Positions 56,807 through 64,000 of a stretch of DNA of 64,000 nt are shown in pieces. The notes beneath the pieces are model-generated. The model was not told where the DNA came from, searched no databases, and was given only the letters and a program-made list of their open reading frames with translations. The translations under genes were made by a program, and so were the position numbers. This DNA comes from Paenibacillus thermotolerans (GTDB lineage: Bacteria; Bacillota; Bacilli; Paenibacillales; YIM-B00363): contig NZ_JAQZSG010000009.1 of NCBI RefSeq assembly GCF_028745515.1, positions 62,001-126,000 of the forward strand. The letters are read 5' to 3'. Each line of letters opens with the position of its first letter. The stretch's first letter is position 1.

Positions 56807-58822
56807 TCACTTATTATAATAAAATACCGTTATAGCATCGGACATTTTTGTTACAGCTTTCTTCAAATTCCGATAATACGTGCTTAAGGCCATGTTCATT
56901 CGTTGCGCAATGGTTTCATGATTACCTGAATTTTGTATATAACTCAATCGCAGAATGGTTCCGTAAGCAGCATTTTGGCCGTTGGCATCACACCATTCTT
57001 CCACGATCGAAAGGATCAGTTTCCTTAATTGATTCGCTGCCTCACTTAGTTCATGCTTGGAATGGATATATTTTCGGAGATAGGGGTAGCCGCTAACGAA
57101 ATTTTGATTTTCCTCGAAATTATGGAAGTGAATTAATAGATGTTTCGTTTGTTCAATCATCTCAGGTTGAGAAGGGGAGAGAACGGGACTGTTGGCCTCT
57201 CGGGATGTTAATAACCGTTCCGAAAGCAAGCCCTCTCTTAAGTCCAACTGATATGCTTTATATACAACACCGTCTTCGGAAACGTAATCCCCCCAGCTTA
57301 GCCTTTGATACCCCATACTTTCCATAAGCTGATGCGCTTCCGGAAATGGAGTAATAACAGTCATGAGACTGTTAGGTGCAATCTTGGAGTAGCCAAACAT
57401 AAAAGCCAATCCGACGGCACTTGCTCCGAATTCAGGTTGAAAAGATGCAATCCACATTATTATTTCATTTTCTTGGTAGGCGGAATGTTTAATGTAACGG
57501 CTGTATGTCGGGTTATTGATTAACTCTTTTCTTATACGCCGGGTTAGCGGCAGAGCGGACACAAAGAGGATCAATCGCTTTTTATTATAGAAACCGTAGA
57601 AAGTATCAGGGCTCAAGTCAAAATACTCCTCTAAATAGTCCTCTTGCATGGTAAGGTCCGGAAAAAAGCCGGGAACGCTATGGTGAAACCGAGTAAACAT
57701 CATCTTTACTGTGGGGAGTTCGTCTTTAAGAACGGGACGTATATCAAATTCATCGAAAGATTCCAGAAAACAATAGCTATGTAATATATCGTGATCGATC
57801 AGATGCAGCAGCTGCAAGTAAATCGATGACCGTTCGTTCGGTTTTTTTTGGTGTAATCTTTTTAGAAGGTAAGATCTTGCTTTGTGCAGGTAAGCAGTAT
57901 GGAGCTCCGGGGATCTAAAATTAAAATCTTTGCGGATCCAAGGTCTGATGGAATTCAGAACTTGCCATCCTTCTGGGGTCAACTTTATGAAGGGAAGCTC
58001 GCAAAAGGTTCTGAATACATGAATATTGACATCACACTGCAGCAAATGAGTAATCAGATCATAATCAAAGCTCCACAACATTGAGGCGGCATCAAGAAGC
58101 TTAGACTGGGCATGAGATAGTTTTACATTTTTCAATAGAAATTTGACGGCTTCGTGATAAAACTTCACTTTATATAACCTCGAACCAATCACTTCGTCTC
58201 CCTCAAGAAGAGTATCCTGCGATATATGTTGAATTGCAAACGGAAATCCTCTGCAAAATTTAGTAATATTGTGAAGCGTTTCAAAGCTGCGGATGCCCAA
58301 TGATTCGGCGAATCGGTAACTTGCCGTTTGGTCCAGCGGTTTTAGCTCCAAGTTGTAAATGGATTGTTTTCCGTCCGCATACTTTGGCCACGATTGTTCC
58401 AAAGGAAATCGAGAAGCCGATAAAATACGGACGCTTGGAGCAAGGCGCGGCAATGAGAATGAAACCAGCCGTTGGAAATGCTTCTTCCAAGGTTCGAAAG
58501 GATCGATTACAAAAACAACATTTTCACAGCATGATGCGCAGTTGTTCATGAAGTGATGGAGATGATCTATCGATATGCTCTGTGAAGAAGTATTTACAAT
58601 CACATGATCATCGTCGGTAAGCTGCAGCTGAAAGAAATCACTCGCGGAATCATCCTGACAATATTTTTGGATCAGGGCAGTTTTTCCTATTCCCCCTGGA
58701 CCATAAATATGCACGATACGGGGTCCGTCGTATTGCATTAACTGTCTTATTGAATCGAGTTCCTGCTCTCGTCCATAAAATGGTTCAAATTTTTTTTGTT
58801 GTTCGTAAGTAACATCCACCAC
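56807..58822 (-). CDS. STAND-type NTPase regulator with C-terminal HTH
   Basis: 671 residues, GTG start behind GGAAGGTG. Residues 15-300 are a P-loop NTPase: Walker A GPGGIGKT at 41-48, Walker B-like NVVFVIDPF near 101-109 and LSASRFPL. Residues about 370-540 resemble a GNAT-like fold (FYGFYNKKRLILFVSALPL, SAVGLAFMFGYSKIAP, TPFPEAHQLMESMGYQRLSW). The C-terminus HETIAQRMNMALSTYYRNLK at 635-654 is a helix-turn-helix. Such STAND proteins are signal-gated transcription factors. It is divergent from the copper-protein operon, which it may regulate; this is inference from position. Confidence 0.78.
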   Translation of the reverse strand: MVDVTYEQQKKFEPFYGREQELDSIRQLMQYDGPRIVHIYGPGGIGKTALIQKYCQDDSASDFFQLQLTDDDHVIVNTSSQSISIDHLHHFMNNCASCCENVVFVIDPFEPWKKHFQRLVSFSLPRLAPSVRILSASRFPLEQSWPKYADGKQSIYNLELKPLDQTASYRFAESLGIRSFETLHNITKFCRGFPFAIQHISQDTLLEGDEVIGSRLYKVKFYHEAVKFLLKNVKLSHAQSKLLDAASMLWSFDYDLITHLLQCDVNIHVFRTFCELPFIKLTPEGWQVLNSIRPWIRKDFNFRSPELHTAYLHKARSYLLKRLHQKKPNERSSIYLQLLHLIDHDILHSYCFLESFDEFDIRPVLKDELPTVKMMFTRFHHSVPGFFPDLTMQEDYLEEYFDLSPDTFYGFYNKKRLILFVSALPLTRRIRKELINNPTYSRYIKHSAYQENEIIMWIASFQPEFGASAVGLAFMFGYSKIAPNSLMTVITPFPEAHQLMESMGYQRLSWGDYVSEDGVVYKAYQLDLREGLLSERLLTSREANSPVLSPSQPEMIEQTKHLLIHFHNFEENQNFVSGYPYLRKYIHSKHELSEAANQLRKLILSIVEEWCDANGQNAAYGTILRLSYIQNSGNHETIAQRMNMALSTYYRNLKKAVTKMSDAITVFYYNK

Positions 58823-59012
58823 AGCGCAACACCTTCCTATTCTTTAGTACGTTGAGGAAATGAGAGTTCGGTGAGAGTGAATATCGCATTGTAATTGAAA
58901 GTAAGTAAATGATACAAAGATAAGCGGATGGAGGTTCAGCATTGGTTAGGAAGATTTAAATAGTAAGCTTTTATTGTAATTTTAATACTTATCCCTCAAG
59001 GAGTGAATCAGT

Positions 59013-60284
59013 TTGAAAAAGAAAGTCGCTGCATTATTGCTCGTTGTTGTTGCGGTATTCATGCTGGTTGGAAACGTAATGGCAGAGGATTCTGCCGCTT
59101 CGCAAACCTGGAAAGTTGCGGTCGGCAAGGAAACGGACTCCACGTCGATTGATGCGATGCTCCCTAGGGTCACTTATGTCCATGAAGGTGACAAAGTGGA
59201 ATTTACCAACGGAGCGAAAATCACTCCTCACACCGTAACCTTCCTCGGCGAAACCAAGAAGCCCTTGTTGCCTACAGACCCTGCTCATGCAGTGCCGTCG
59301 GCCGACAGCGGGGTGAGCTGGGACGGAAAAGCGCTTCTTAACTCCGGTATTCTTCTTCCCGGGCAAAAGTATGAAGTTGTTTTCCCGAAAAGCGGTGTTT
59401 ATTCTTTCTATTGCGTTCTTCATCCAATGATGACCGGCACAATTGTTGTCATCCCGAAAGGACAGCCGATTCCAGACAAAATTGCACAAGCTGCAGACGC
59501 CAAATGGCAGGAGAATGAGCTCTTGCTGCAAGCTCAGCTGTTGGATGGTTCCAATGCTTCTGCGACATATACCAAAAACAATGACGGTTCCTTAACTTAC
59601 AGTATCGGAATGGGATCCGCTCATTCGACTTTGTCTCACAACAAAAATATGCCCGATTTGGTTGTAGTCAGCGCAGGCGATTCCGTGGAATGGATGAACA
59701 TGAGCCCCTACGAACCCCATTTTGTTACGTTCAATAAACCTGCAGATCTGAATTTCTTCACCGAAAAAGGAGAGTTCAATCCCGCATTCCTGGCGCCTTC
59801 CGGAAAAACCGCGTTTGACGGTACCGGCTTTACGAACTCAGGAATCATGATGCCCGGAACGAAATACAGCTTGAAGTTTACAAAGCCCGGAACCTATAAG
59901 TACGAATGCTATCTGCACTCCGGCTCTAAAATGACAGGCACAATCGTTGTTGTTCCAAAAGACGCCATTAAATTGGTGGTGAACGGAAAAGCGGTAGCCG
60001 ATTCCGCCGGTGCGGAGTGGAAAAACGGCGACATACAAGTATCTGTTAAATTGTTCGCGCAAGCCTTGGGAGGCACCTTAACCGTAAAAGGCAAATCCGC
60101 TACGATAAAGGCAGCAGGTGAGGCCAAATCGGCTAATGTCAGCATCAATATCGTGAAAGGCGTCGGATTCGCCTCAGCGGAGCAAATCGTAAGGGCACTT
60201 GGAGGATCTTATTCCTGGAACGAAACGACCAAGACGTTCACCGTAACGGTCGGCAATTCAACAGGCGGTCACGCACATCATTAA
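59013..60284 (+). CDS. Secreted double-cupredoxin protein with stalk domain
   Basis: 423 residues, TTG start behind AAGGAGTG. Signal peptide 1-24. Two plastocyanin-like domains: the first with His73 (TPHTVTF), Cys134, His137 and Met140 (CVLHPMM); the second with His236 (EPHFVTF), Cys299, His302 and Met307 (CYLHSGSKM), giving complete type 1 copper sites in both. Residues 318-420 form a copper-amine-oxidase N-domain-like stalk (LVVNGKAVADSAGAEW, VSVKLFAQALGG). The protein ends in HAHH, possibly extra metal ligand. Probably an electron shuttle or copper carrier for the multicopper oxidase encoded next. Confidence 0.88.
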   Translation: MKKKVAALLLVVVAVFMLVGNVMAEDSAASQTWKVAVGKETDSTSIDAMLPRVTYVHEGDKVEFTNGAKITPHTVTFLGETKKPLLPTDPAHAVPSADSGVSWDGKALLNSGILLPGQKYEVVFPKSGVYSFYCVLHPMMTGTIVVIPKGQPIPDKIAQAADAKWQENELLLQAQLLDGSNASATYTKNNDGSLTYSIGMGSAHSTLSHNKNMPDLVVVSAGDSVEWMNMSPYEPHFVTFNKPADLNFFTEKGEFNPAFLAPSGKTAFDGTGFTNSGIMMPGTKYSLKFTKPGTYKYECYLHSGSKMTGTIVVVPKDAIKLVVNGKAVADSAGAEWKNGDIQVSVKLFAQALGGTLTVKGKSATIKAAGEAKSANVSINIVKGVGFASAEQIVRALGGSYSWNETTKTFTVTVGNSTGGHAHH

Positions 60285-60310
60285 TCTCTTCAAATATGTA
60301 AGGCGCACGG

Positions 60311-60343
60311 GAGGAGCCGCGTTCGCAGCTCCTCTTCTTTTTT
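60311..60343 (+). terminator. Terminator-like hairpin between the copper genes
   Basis: GAGGAGC and GCTCCTC form a 7-bp stem around a 10-base loop, followed by TTCTTTTTT. It lies just before the multicopper oxidase, so that gene is expressed by read-through or its own promoter. Confidence 0.78.
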
Positions 60344-60369
60344 CACCAACTCGAGAGGAGTACCGAATT

Positions 60370-62124
60370 GTGAAAAACTATCGCTTCAAGTGGCCAATTC
60401 TGCTCTTCGCCGCTTTGCTCGTTTTTGTGCCATGTTCACAACGCTCCGCAGATGCAGCAATTCCGGCGGTAAAGAAATATCAATTGTATGCGACAGACGG
60501 TTACCTCACGCTACCGGACGGCAAACAGGTTTATGTGTGGGGTTACAGTCTAAAAAATGAACCCGGAAGCGCTTTGTATCCATCCCCGACGCTGGAAGTG
60601 AACGAGGGAGATCAAGTGGAAATCACCCTTACCAATATCGGGCCACTGAAGAAAGGGATAAAGAAATTGGCCCATACCATCCACTGGCACGGACTTGACA
60701 CGAATCAGCAAAACGACGGGGTCCCCCATACATCGCTAGCGATCCAGGTCGGTGAATCGTTCACTTACAAATTTACAGCGGGACATGCAGGCACCTATTT
60801 TTACCACTGTCACGTAGATACGATCGAACATTTGCAGATGGGAATGTTTGGCGCATTCATTGTGAAAGCCAAAGACGGCGTCAACCAGGCTTGGACAGGA
60901 GGGCCCGCTTATGACAAAGATTACGTATTCGTCGTGAACGAAATCGATCCGGTTTGGCACAGAGCGGTAGAAGAAGGGAAAGCTTATGACCGGACTTCTT
61001 TTAACCCTAAGTACTGGACTATCAACGGCAAGTCGTATCCGGATACGGAGGAAACCTCCTCTACCATGATCGAAGGCAAGGTCGGGCAAACCGTACTAAT
61101 CCGAATCATTAATTCAGGGTACCAGCCGCATAGCTTTCATATGCATGGTTTTCATTTTGACGTCGTCGCATCCGACGGCAGGCCGCTGCCCCAGGCGACC
61201 CGGAAAGATACCATTCTGATCGGCCCGGGAGAACGGTACGATCTTCTAGTTACATTCGACCAGGACGGTATGTTTCCCCTGCACAGTCATAATATCGTCG
61301 ATAACACCAATAACGGGGTGTATCCCGGAGGTCTCCATACCATGATGAACGTAAGGGCAAATTCCGAAGCCATGGAGACCAAAACGATTGTTCTGCGCAA
61401 GGGGCAAAATACGGCTACTGTCGACGGCAAAGAAGTGAAGATGCCGCAACCCGTCCTCAATCTGCTAGGGTACAACTATGTTCCTTTGCGGTTTATTGCG
61501 GATCAAATGAATGCTGAACTGAAGTGGAATGATAAGGAACAATCCGTAACTTACAAAGCCGGCGAAACGTCCATTCAGTTTTGGATCAATAAGCAGCAGG
61601 CATTGGTTAATGACAGGGTAATCAACATAACGGCGGTCCCTAAACAAATAAACGGCTACTTTATGCTGCCGGTACGGTTTTTGTCGGAACAACTGCACGC
61701 CCGTATCGAAACGGACAATGCAACCGGCAATATCATTTTGACTGTACCTACAAACGTTCCGCAGCCGGCCCTCGAGTCTGTTAAGAACGGTCATGATCAT
61801 CACGGATCCGACACGGACAGCGGAAGTTCATCTCAAAGCGGCGACATTCCTTCCGAACCGCTTGGCAGCATTGATCCTTTAACCGTAGAGATTCGTAAAG
61901 GCGAGTTCGTCCCTAACAAGCTCACAGTAAAAAAAGGGCAAACCGTCACTTGGGTCAATAAGGACACCGACATCCATACGGTATATGACCTCACGGATGT
62001 ATTTCAAAGCAAAAACCTGCTGTCGAACGACATATTCACATTCCAGTTCATGACGGAGGGCAGCTATACGTATTATTGCTCGACCCACCCGATCATGCAG
62101 GGGGAAATCGTAGTCACCGAATAG
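60370..62124 (+). CDS. Secreted multicopper oxidase with stalk and cupredoxin domains
   Basis: 584 residues, GTG start behind AGAGGAG. Signal peptide about 1-29. Domain 1 has HTIHWHGLD near 102-110 and FYHCHVDTIEHLQMGM near 144-159, so the Cys-His-Met type 1 site is in the first domain. Domain 2 has HSFHMHGFHFDVV and FPLHSHNI, supplying type 2/3 histidines but no cysteine. A stalk domain (VPLRFIADQMNAELKW, LPVRFLSEQLHARIE) and a His/Asp/Ser linker follow. A C-terminal cupredoxin with IHTVYD and YYCSTHPIM ends the protein. A two-domain oxidase with an appended copper carrier is implied; the substrate is unknown. Confidence 0.9.
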   Translation: MKNYRFKWPILLFAALLVFVPCSQRSADAAIPAVKKYQLYATDGYLTLPDGKQVYVWGYSLKNEPGSALYPSPTLEVNEGDQVEITLTNIGPLKKGIKKLAHTIHWHGLDTNQQNDGVPHTSLAIQVGESFTYKFTAGHAGTYFYHCHVDTIEHLQMGMFGAFIVKAKDGVNQAWTGGPAYDKDYVFVVNEIDPVWHRAVEEGKAYDRTSFNPKYWTINGKSYPDTEETSSTMIEGKVGQTVLIRIINSGYQPHSFHMHGFHFDVVASDGRPLPQATRKDTILIGPGERYDLLVTFDQDGMFPLHSHNIVDNTNNGVYPGGLHTMMNVRANSEAMETKTIVLRKGQNTATVDGKEVKMPQPVLNLLGYNYVPLRFIADQMNAELKWNDKEQSVTYKAGETSIQFWINKQQALVNDRVINITAVPKQINGYFMLPVRFLSEQLHARIETDNATGNIILTVPTNVPQPALESVKNGHDHHGSDTDSGSSSQSGDIPSEPLGSIDPLTVEIRKGEFVPNKLTVKKGQTVTWVNKDTDIHTVYDLTDVFQSKNLLSNDIFTFQFMTEGSYTYYCSTHPIMQGEIVVTE

Positions 62125-62173
62125 TTATCCGCTACACATCAGATAGATAACTTTATTTTCACAATACACCAAA

Positions 62174-62204
62174 GGCTGCCGATATGCTCGGCGGTCATTT
62201 TTTT
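62174..62204 (+). terminator. Intrinsic terminator of the copper operon
   Basis: GGCTGCCGA pairs with TCGGCGGTC (with G-U pairs) around TATGC, followed by ATTTTTTT. Confidence 0.85.
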
Positions 62205-62272
62205 GCTGAAACATTTAATTACATTTCTTATCATATGTATATTTAAGGACGCTAATGAAAGGAGGAGGTTAG

Positions 62273-62695
62273 TTGCTTTGGATCTTATGGCTCACTTTGG
62301 CTGCATTGTTTGTGCTTATTGAGCTGCAAACGGGGACTTTTTATTTCGTGCTTCTAGCGGTTGCAGCAATTTTCTCAATGTCCTCCGATCTTCTAGGCCT
62401 CCCCTTTTTAATTCAATGCTTCACTTTTACAGTCGTAACTTTACTAATGTATGTCTTCCTATTACCGCTCCTTCGCAAAACGATTCCCTCATCTAAAGCT
62501 TTGGTCCAGCAAACAACGGATAAACTGTTAGGTCACGAGGCATTCGTTATTCAGGATATCATTCCCGGTGAAGTAGGAATGGTAAAAATTAATGGAGAAG
62601 TTTGGTCTGCAATTTCAGATGAGTTCATTTGTATGGGAGAAAAAGTGAAAATCATTGAGGTTCGGGTGACTAAATTATTTGTAAAAAAGGAGTAG
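62273..62695 (+). CDS. NfeD family membrane protein
   Basis: 140 residues, TTG start behind AAAGGAGGAGG. Three hydrophobic segments (ILWLTLAALFVLIELQTG, FYFVLLAVAAIFSM, IQCFTFTVVTLLMYVFLL) precede a C-terminal OB-fold (LLGHEAFVIQDIIPGEVGMVKINGEVWSA) typical of short NfeD proteins. These are encoded next to SPFH proteins and help organise membrane microdomains. The SPFH gene follows by six bases. Confidence 0.92.
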   Translation: MLWILWLTLAALFVLIELQTGTFYFVLLAVAAIFSMSSDLLGLPFLIQCFTFTVVTLLMYVFLLPLLRKTIPSSKALVQQTTDKLLGHEAFVIQDIIPGEVGMVKINGEVWSAISDEFICMGEKVKIIEVRVTKLFVKKE

Positions 62696-62701
62696 GTCGG
62701 T

Positions 62702-63631
62702 ATGGTCGGTTTCATTGTATTTATCATTATTTTTGCTGTTGTGATAACTATCGTTGCGAAAGGGATTCGGATTATCCCCCAACAAACTGTAGCAATAGTG
62801 GAGAGACTTGGGAAATACAATAAAACGTTACATGCAGGGGTAAATTTGATTATCCCGATCATTGACAAAATACGAACTCGTCACAATCTTCGCATGCATC
62901 AGGAAACAGTGCCTTCACAATCTGTAATTACGAAGGATAATGTTGCGATCGGTGTAGAACTTGCAACATTTTTTACGGTTGTGGATCCAAAACTGGCGAC
63001 ATACGGGATAGCTAACTATGTTGAAGGAATACATAATATTGTTGCTTCCGCCCTTCGAGCTACAATCGGTAAGATGGAACTGGATGAAATACTATCTAAC
63101 CGCGACCGCATTCAAGCTGATTTAAGACTGGTGTTGGATAATGCGTCGGAAAATTGGGGCGTTCGAATTGATAGGGTAGAAGTGCTTCAATTAGCAATTC
63201 CATCGGATATTCAGAATTCAATGGAAAAGCAAATGAGAGCTGAAAGGGAAAAACGAGCTAATATATTGCAGGCGGAAGGGGAAAAGCAAGCTACAGTACT
63301 GCGAGCGGAAGCGCAGAGAGCCGCCGTAGTACTTGCGGCTGAAGCGGAGAAACAACGGCAAATTCTTGATGCAGAAGCAAAACAAAAAGCCCAGGAACTA
63401 GAAGCCCATGGGAAAGCCGAAGCAATAAAACTTGTAGCTGAAGCGGAACGAGCCAGGATTGAAGCAATAAAGCAAGCGGGTCTCGATTCTCAAATATTGG
63501 CCTATAAATCATTTGAAGCCCTCGGGCAAATGGCAGAAGGTAAAGCGTCGACAATATTTATTCCAACGGAAGCAGTAAACGCACTTGGATCCATTGGGAT
63601 GATCGGCAAAATATTTGATGTGAACCGGTAA
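62702..63631 (+). CDS. SPFH/band 7 (stomatin-like, QmcA type) protein
   Basis: 309 residues. One N-terminal membrane anchor (FIVFIIIFAVVITIVAKG) is followed by the SPFH domain (IPQQTVAIVERLGKY, VDPKLATYGIANYVEGI, RIQADLRLVLDNASENWGVRI). A long Ala/Glu-rich coiled coil comes next (REKRANILQAEGEKQATVL onward, about 180-260). Forms oligomeric scaffolds in the membrane together with the NfeD partner. Confidence 0.94.
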   Translation: MVGFIVFIIIFAVVITIVAKGIRIIPQQTVAIVERLGKYNKTLHAGVNLIIPIIDKIRTRHNLRMHQETVPSQSVITKDNVAIGVELATFFTVVDPKLATYGIANYVEGIHNIVASALRATIGKMELDEILSNRDRIQADLRLVLDNASENWGVRIDRVEVLQLAIPSDIQNSMEKQMRAEREKRANILQAEGEKQATVLRAEAQRAAVVLAAEAEKQRQILDAEAKQKAQELEAHGKAEAIKLVAEAERARIEAIKQAGLDSQILAYKSFEALGQMAEGKASTIFIPTEAVNALGSIGMIGKIFDVNR

Positions 63632-63672
63632 ATTGCGACATCAGGAGAAGCCTAAAGAAGAACTATCTCACT

Positions 63673-63709
63673 AAAATAACCCCGGCCAATTAGGTCGGGG
63701 TTATTTTTC
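63673..63709 (+). terminator. Bidirectional terminator after the SPFH gene
   Basis: AAAATAACCCCG and CGGGGTTATTTT form a perfect 12-bp stem extended inward by GCC/GGT, followed by T. A/T runs at both ends serve both converging genes. Confidence 0.93.
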
Positions 63710-63718
63710 TCTTCAGCT

Positions 63719-64000
63719 TCAACGATGTTTATTTAAGGCTATATCCATGTTCGACTCCGGAATTGTGCCCCTTACGGTCCAACCTCCATCAACAAAAAAC
63801 AGTTGTCCAGTCATATAAGCAGAATCATCAGAGGCTAAAAATACTGCTGGTCCCACCATATCTTCCGGGTCGCCGGTTCTTCCTAGCGGAACCATCGCGC
63901 CCCAAGTGCTTTTATAACTAGGGTCATCCTGCAGATTACGATCCACATTCGTAGCCCCCGGCCCAAAGGCATTGACCCTGATGTTGTAAGGCGCAAGCTC
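63719..64000 (-). CDS. SDR family oxidoreductase, C-terminal part (partial)
   Basis: The frame is open from the window edge to the stop. It reads ELAPYNIRVNAFGPGATNVD, then PLGRTGDPEDMVGPAVFLAS and YMTGQLFFVDGGWTVRG, the C-terminal region of classical SDRs with the P-G and DGG motifs. The cofactor loop and active-site Tyr/Lys lie outside the window. Confidence 0.9.
   Translation of the reverse strand, partial: ELAPYNIRVNAFGPGATNVDRNLQDDPSYKSTWGAMVPLGRTGDPEDMVGPAVFLASDDSAYMTGQLFFVDGGWTVRGTIPESNMDIALNKHR

Overview
The window looks like a chromosomal segment of an endospore-forming Firmicute close to Paenibacillus or Cohnella. This is inferred from a YheC/YheD-type spore-coat ATP-grasp protein, a LplB/YtcP-type sugar ABC transporter, several proteins with the copper-amine-oxidase N-terminal 'stalk' domain, strong AGGAGG ribosome binding sites with frequent TTG/GTG starts, and dense glycan-degrading and sugar-uptake genes. 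No tRNA, rRNA, CRISPR array, insertion sequence or prophage was seen. One c-di-GMP riboswitch and one further candidate structured RNA were found.

Layout. 1-3056: a sialidase, a YhcH/NanQ-type protein and a FUSC-type membrane protein. 3199-8576: a molybdenum hydroxylase operon (Mo, FAD and 2Fe-2S subunits, XdhC-like maturation factor, MobA-like nucleotidyltransferase); the 2Fe-2S gene carries a frameshift. 8604-17849: MsrA-MsrB fusion (minus), a stalk-domain lipid-free secreted protein, a GH43 enzyme followed by a sugar ABC importer, a GMC oxidoreductase and YheC/D. 18091-28393: a GntR/LacI regulator, then a cre-bearing promoter driving a GH38 alpha-mannosidase, LplB/YtcP permeases, a lipoprotein binding protein flanked by RNA hairpins, and two Gfo/Idh/MocA oxidoreductases. 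28612-31128: a c-di-GMP-I riboswitch in front of a PilB/GspE-like protein whose ATPase motifs are degenerate but whose N-terminal MshEN domain is retained, plus a CheY-like protein.

31189-44310: a relic permease C-terminus, a formaldehyde-dehydrogenase-like enzyme, and a sugar-acid catabolic cluster (RraA-like, FAH-type 2-keto-3-deoxy-pentonate dehydratase, alpha-ketoglutarate semialdehyde dehydrogenase, YjhG-type dehydratase, a doubled UxaA protein, three SDRs and a TIM-barrel isomerase). Together these could convert a pentonate to alpha-ketoglutarate without phosphorylation. A compact, unassigned RNA fold lies between the RraA-like and FAH genes.

44459-54397: a class IV aminotransferase, three paralogous soluble DUF2156 (aminoacyl-tRNA-transferase-like) proteins, an L-amino-acid-ligase-like ATP-grasp enzyme and a UvrA-like ABC protein of the drug-resistance type, with ManC and a DUF6492-type glycosyltransferase on the opposite strand. 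This resembles an undescribed peptide-type biosynthetic locus with self-protection. 54609-56703 holds two broken genes (a glycosyltransferase and a TRM11-like methyltransferase). 56807-62124: a STAND-type NTPase regulator divergent from a secreted copper module (double cupredoxin and a multicopper oxidase). 62273-63631: an NfeD/SPFH pair, followed by the 3' part of an SDR gene running off the window end.
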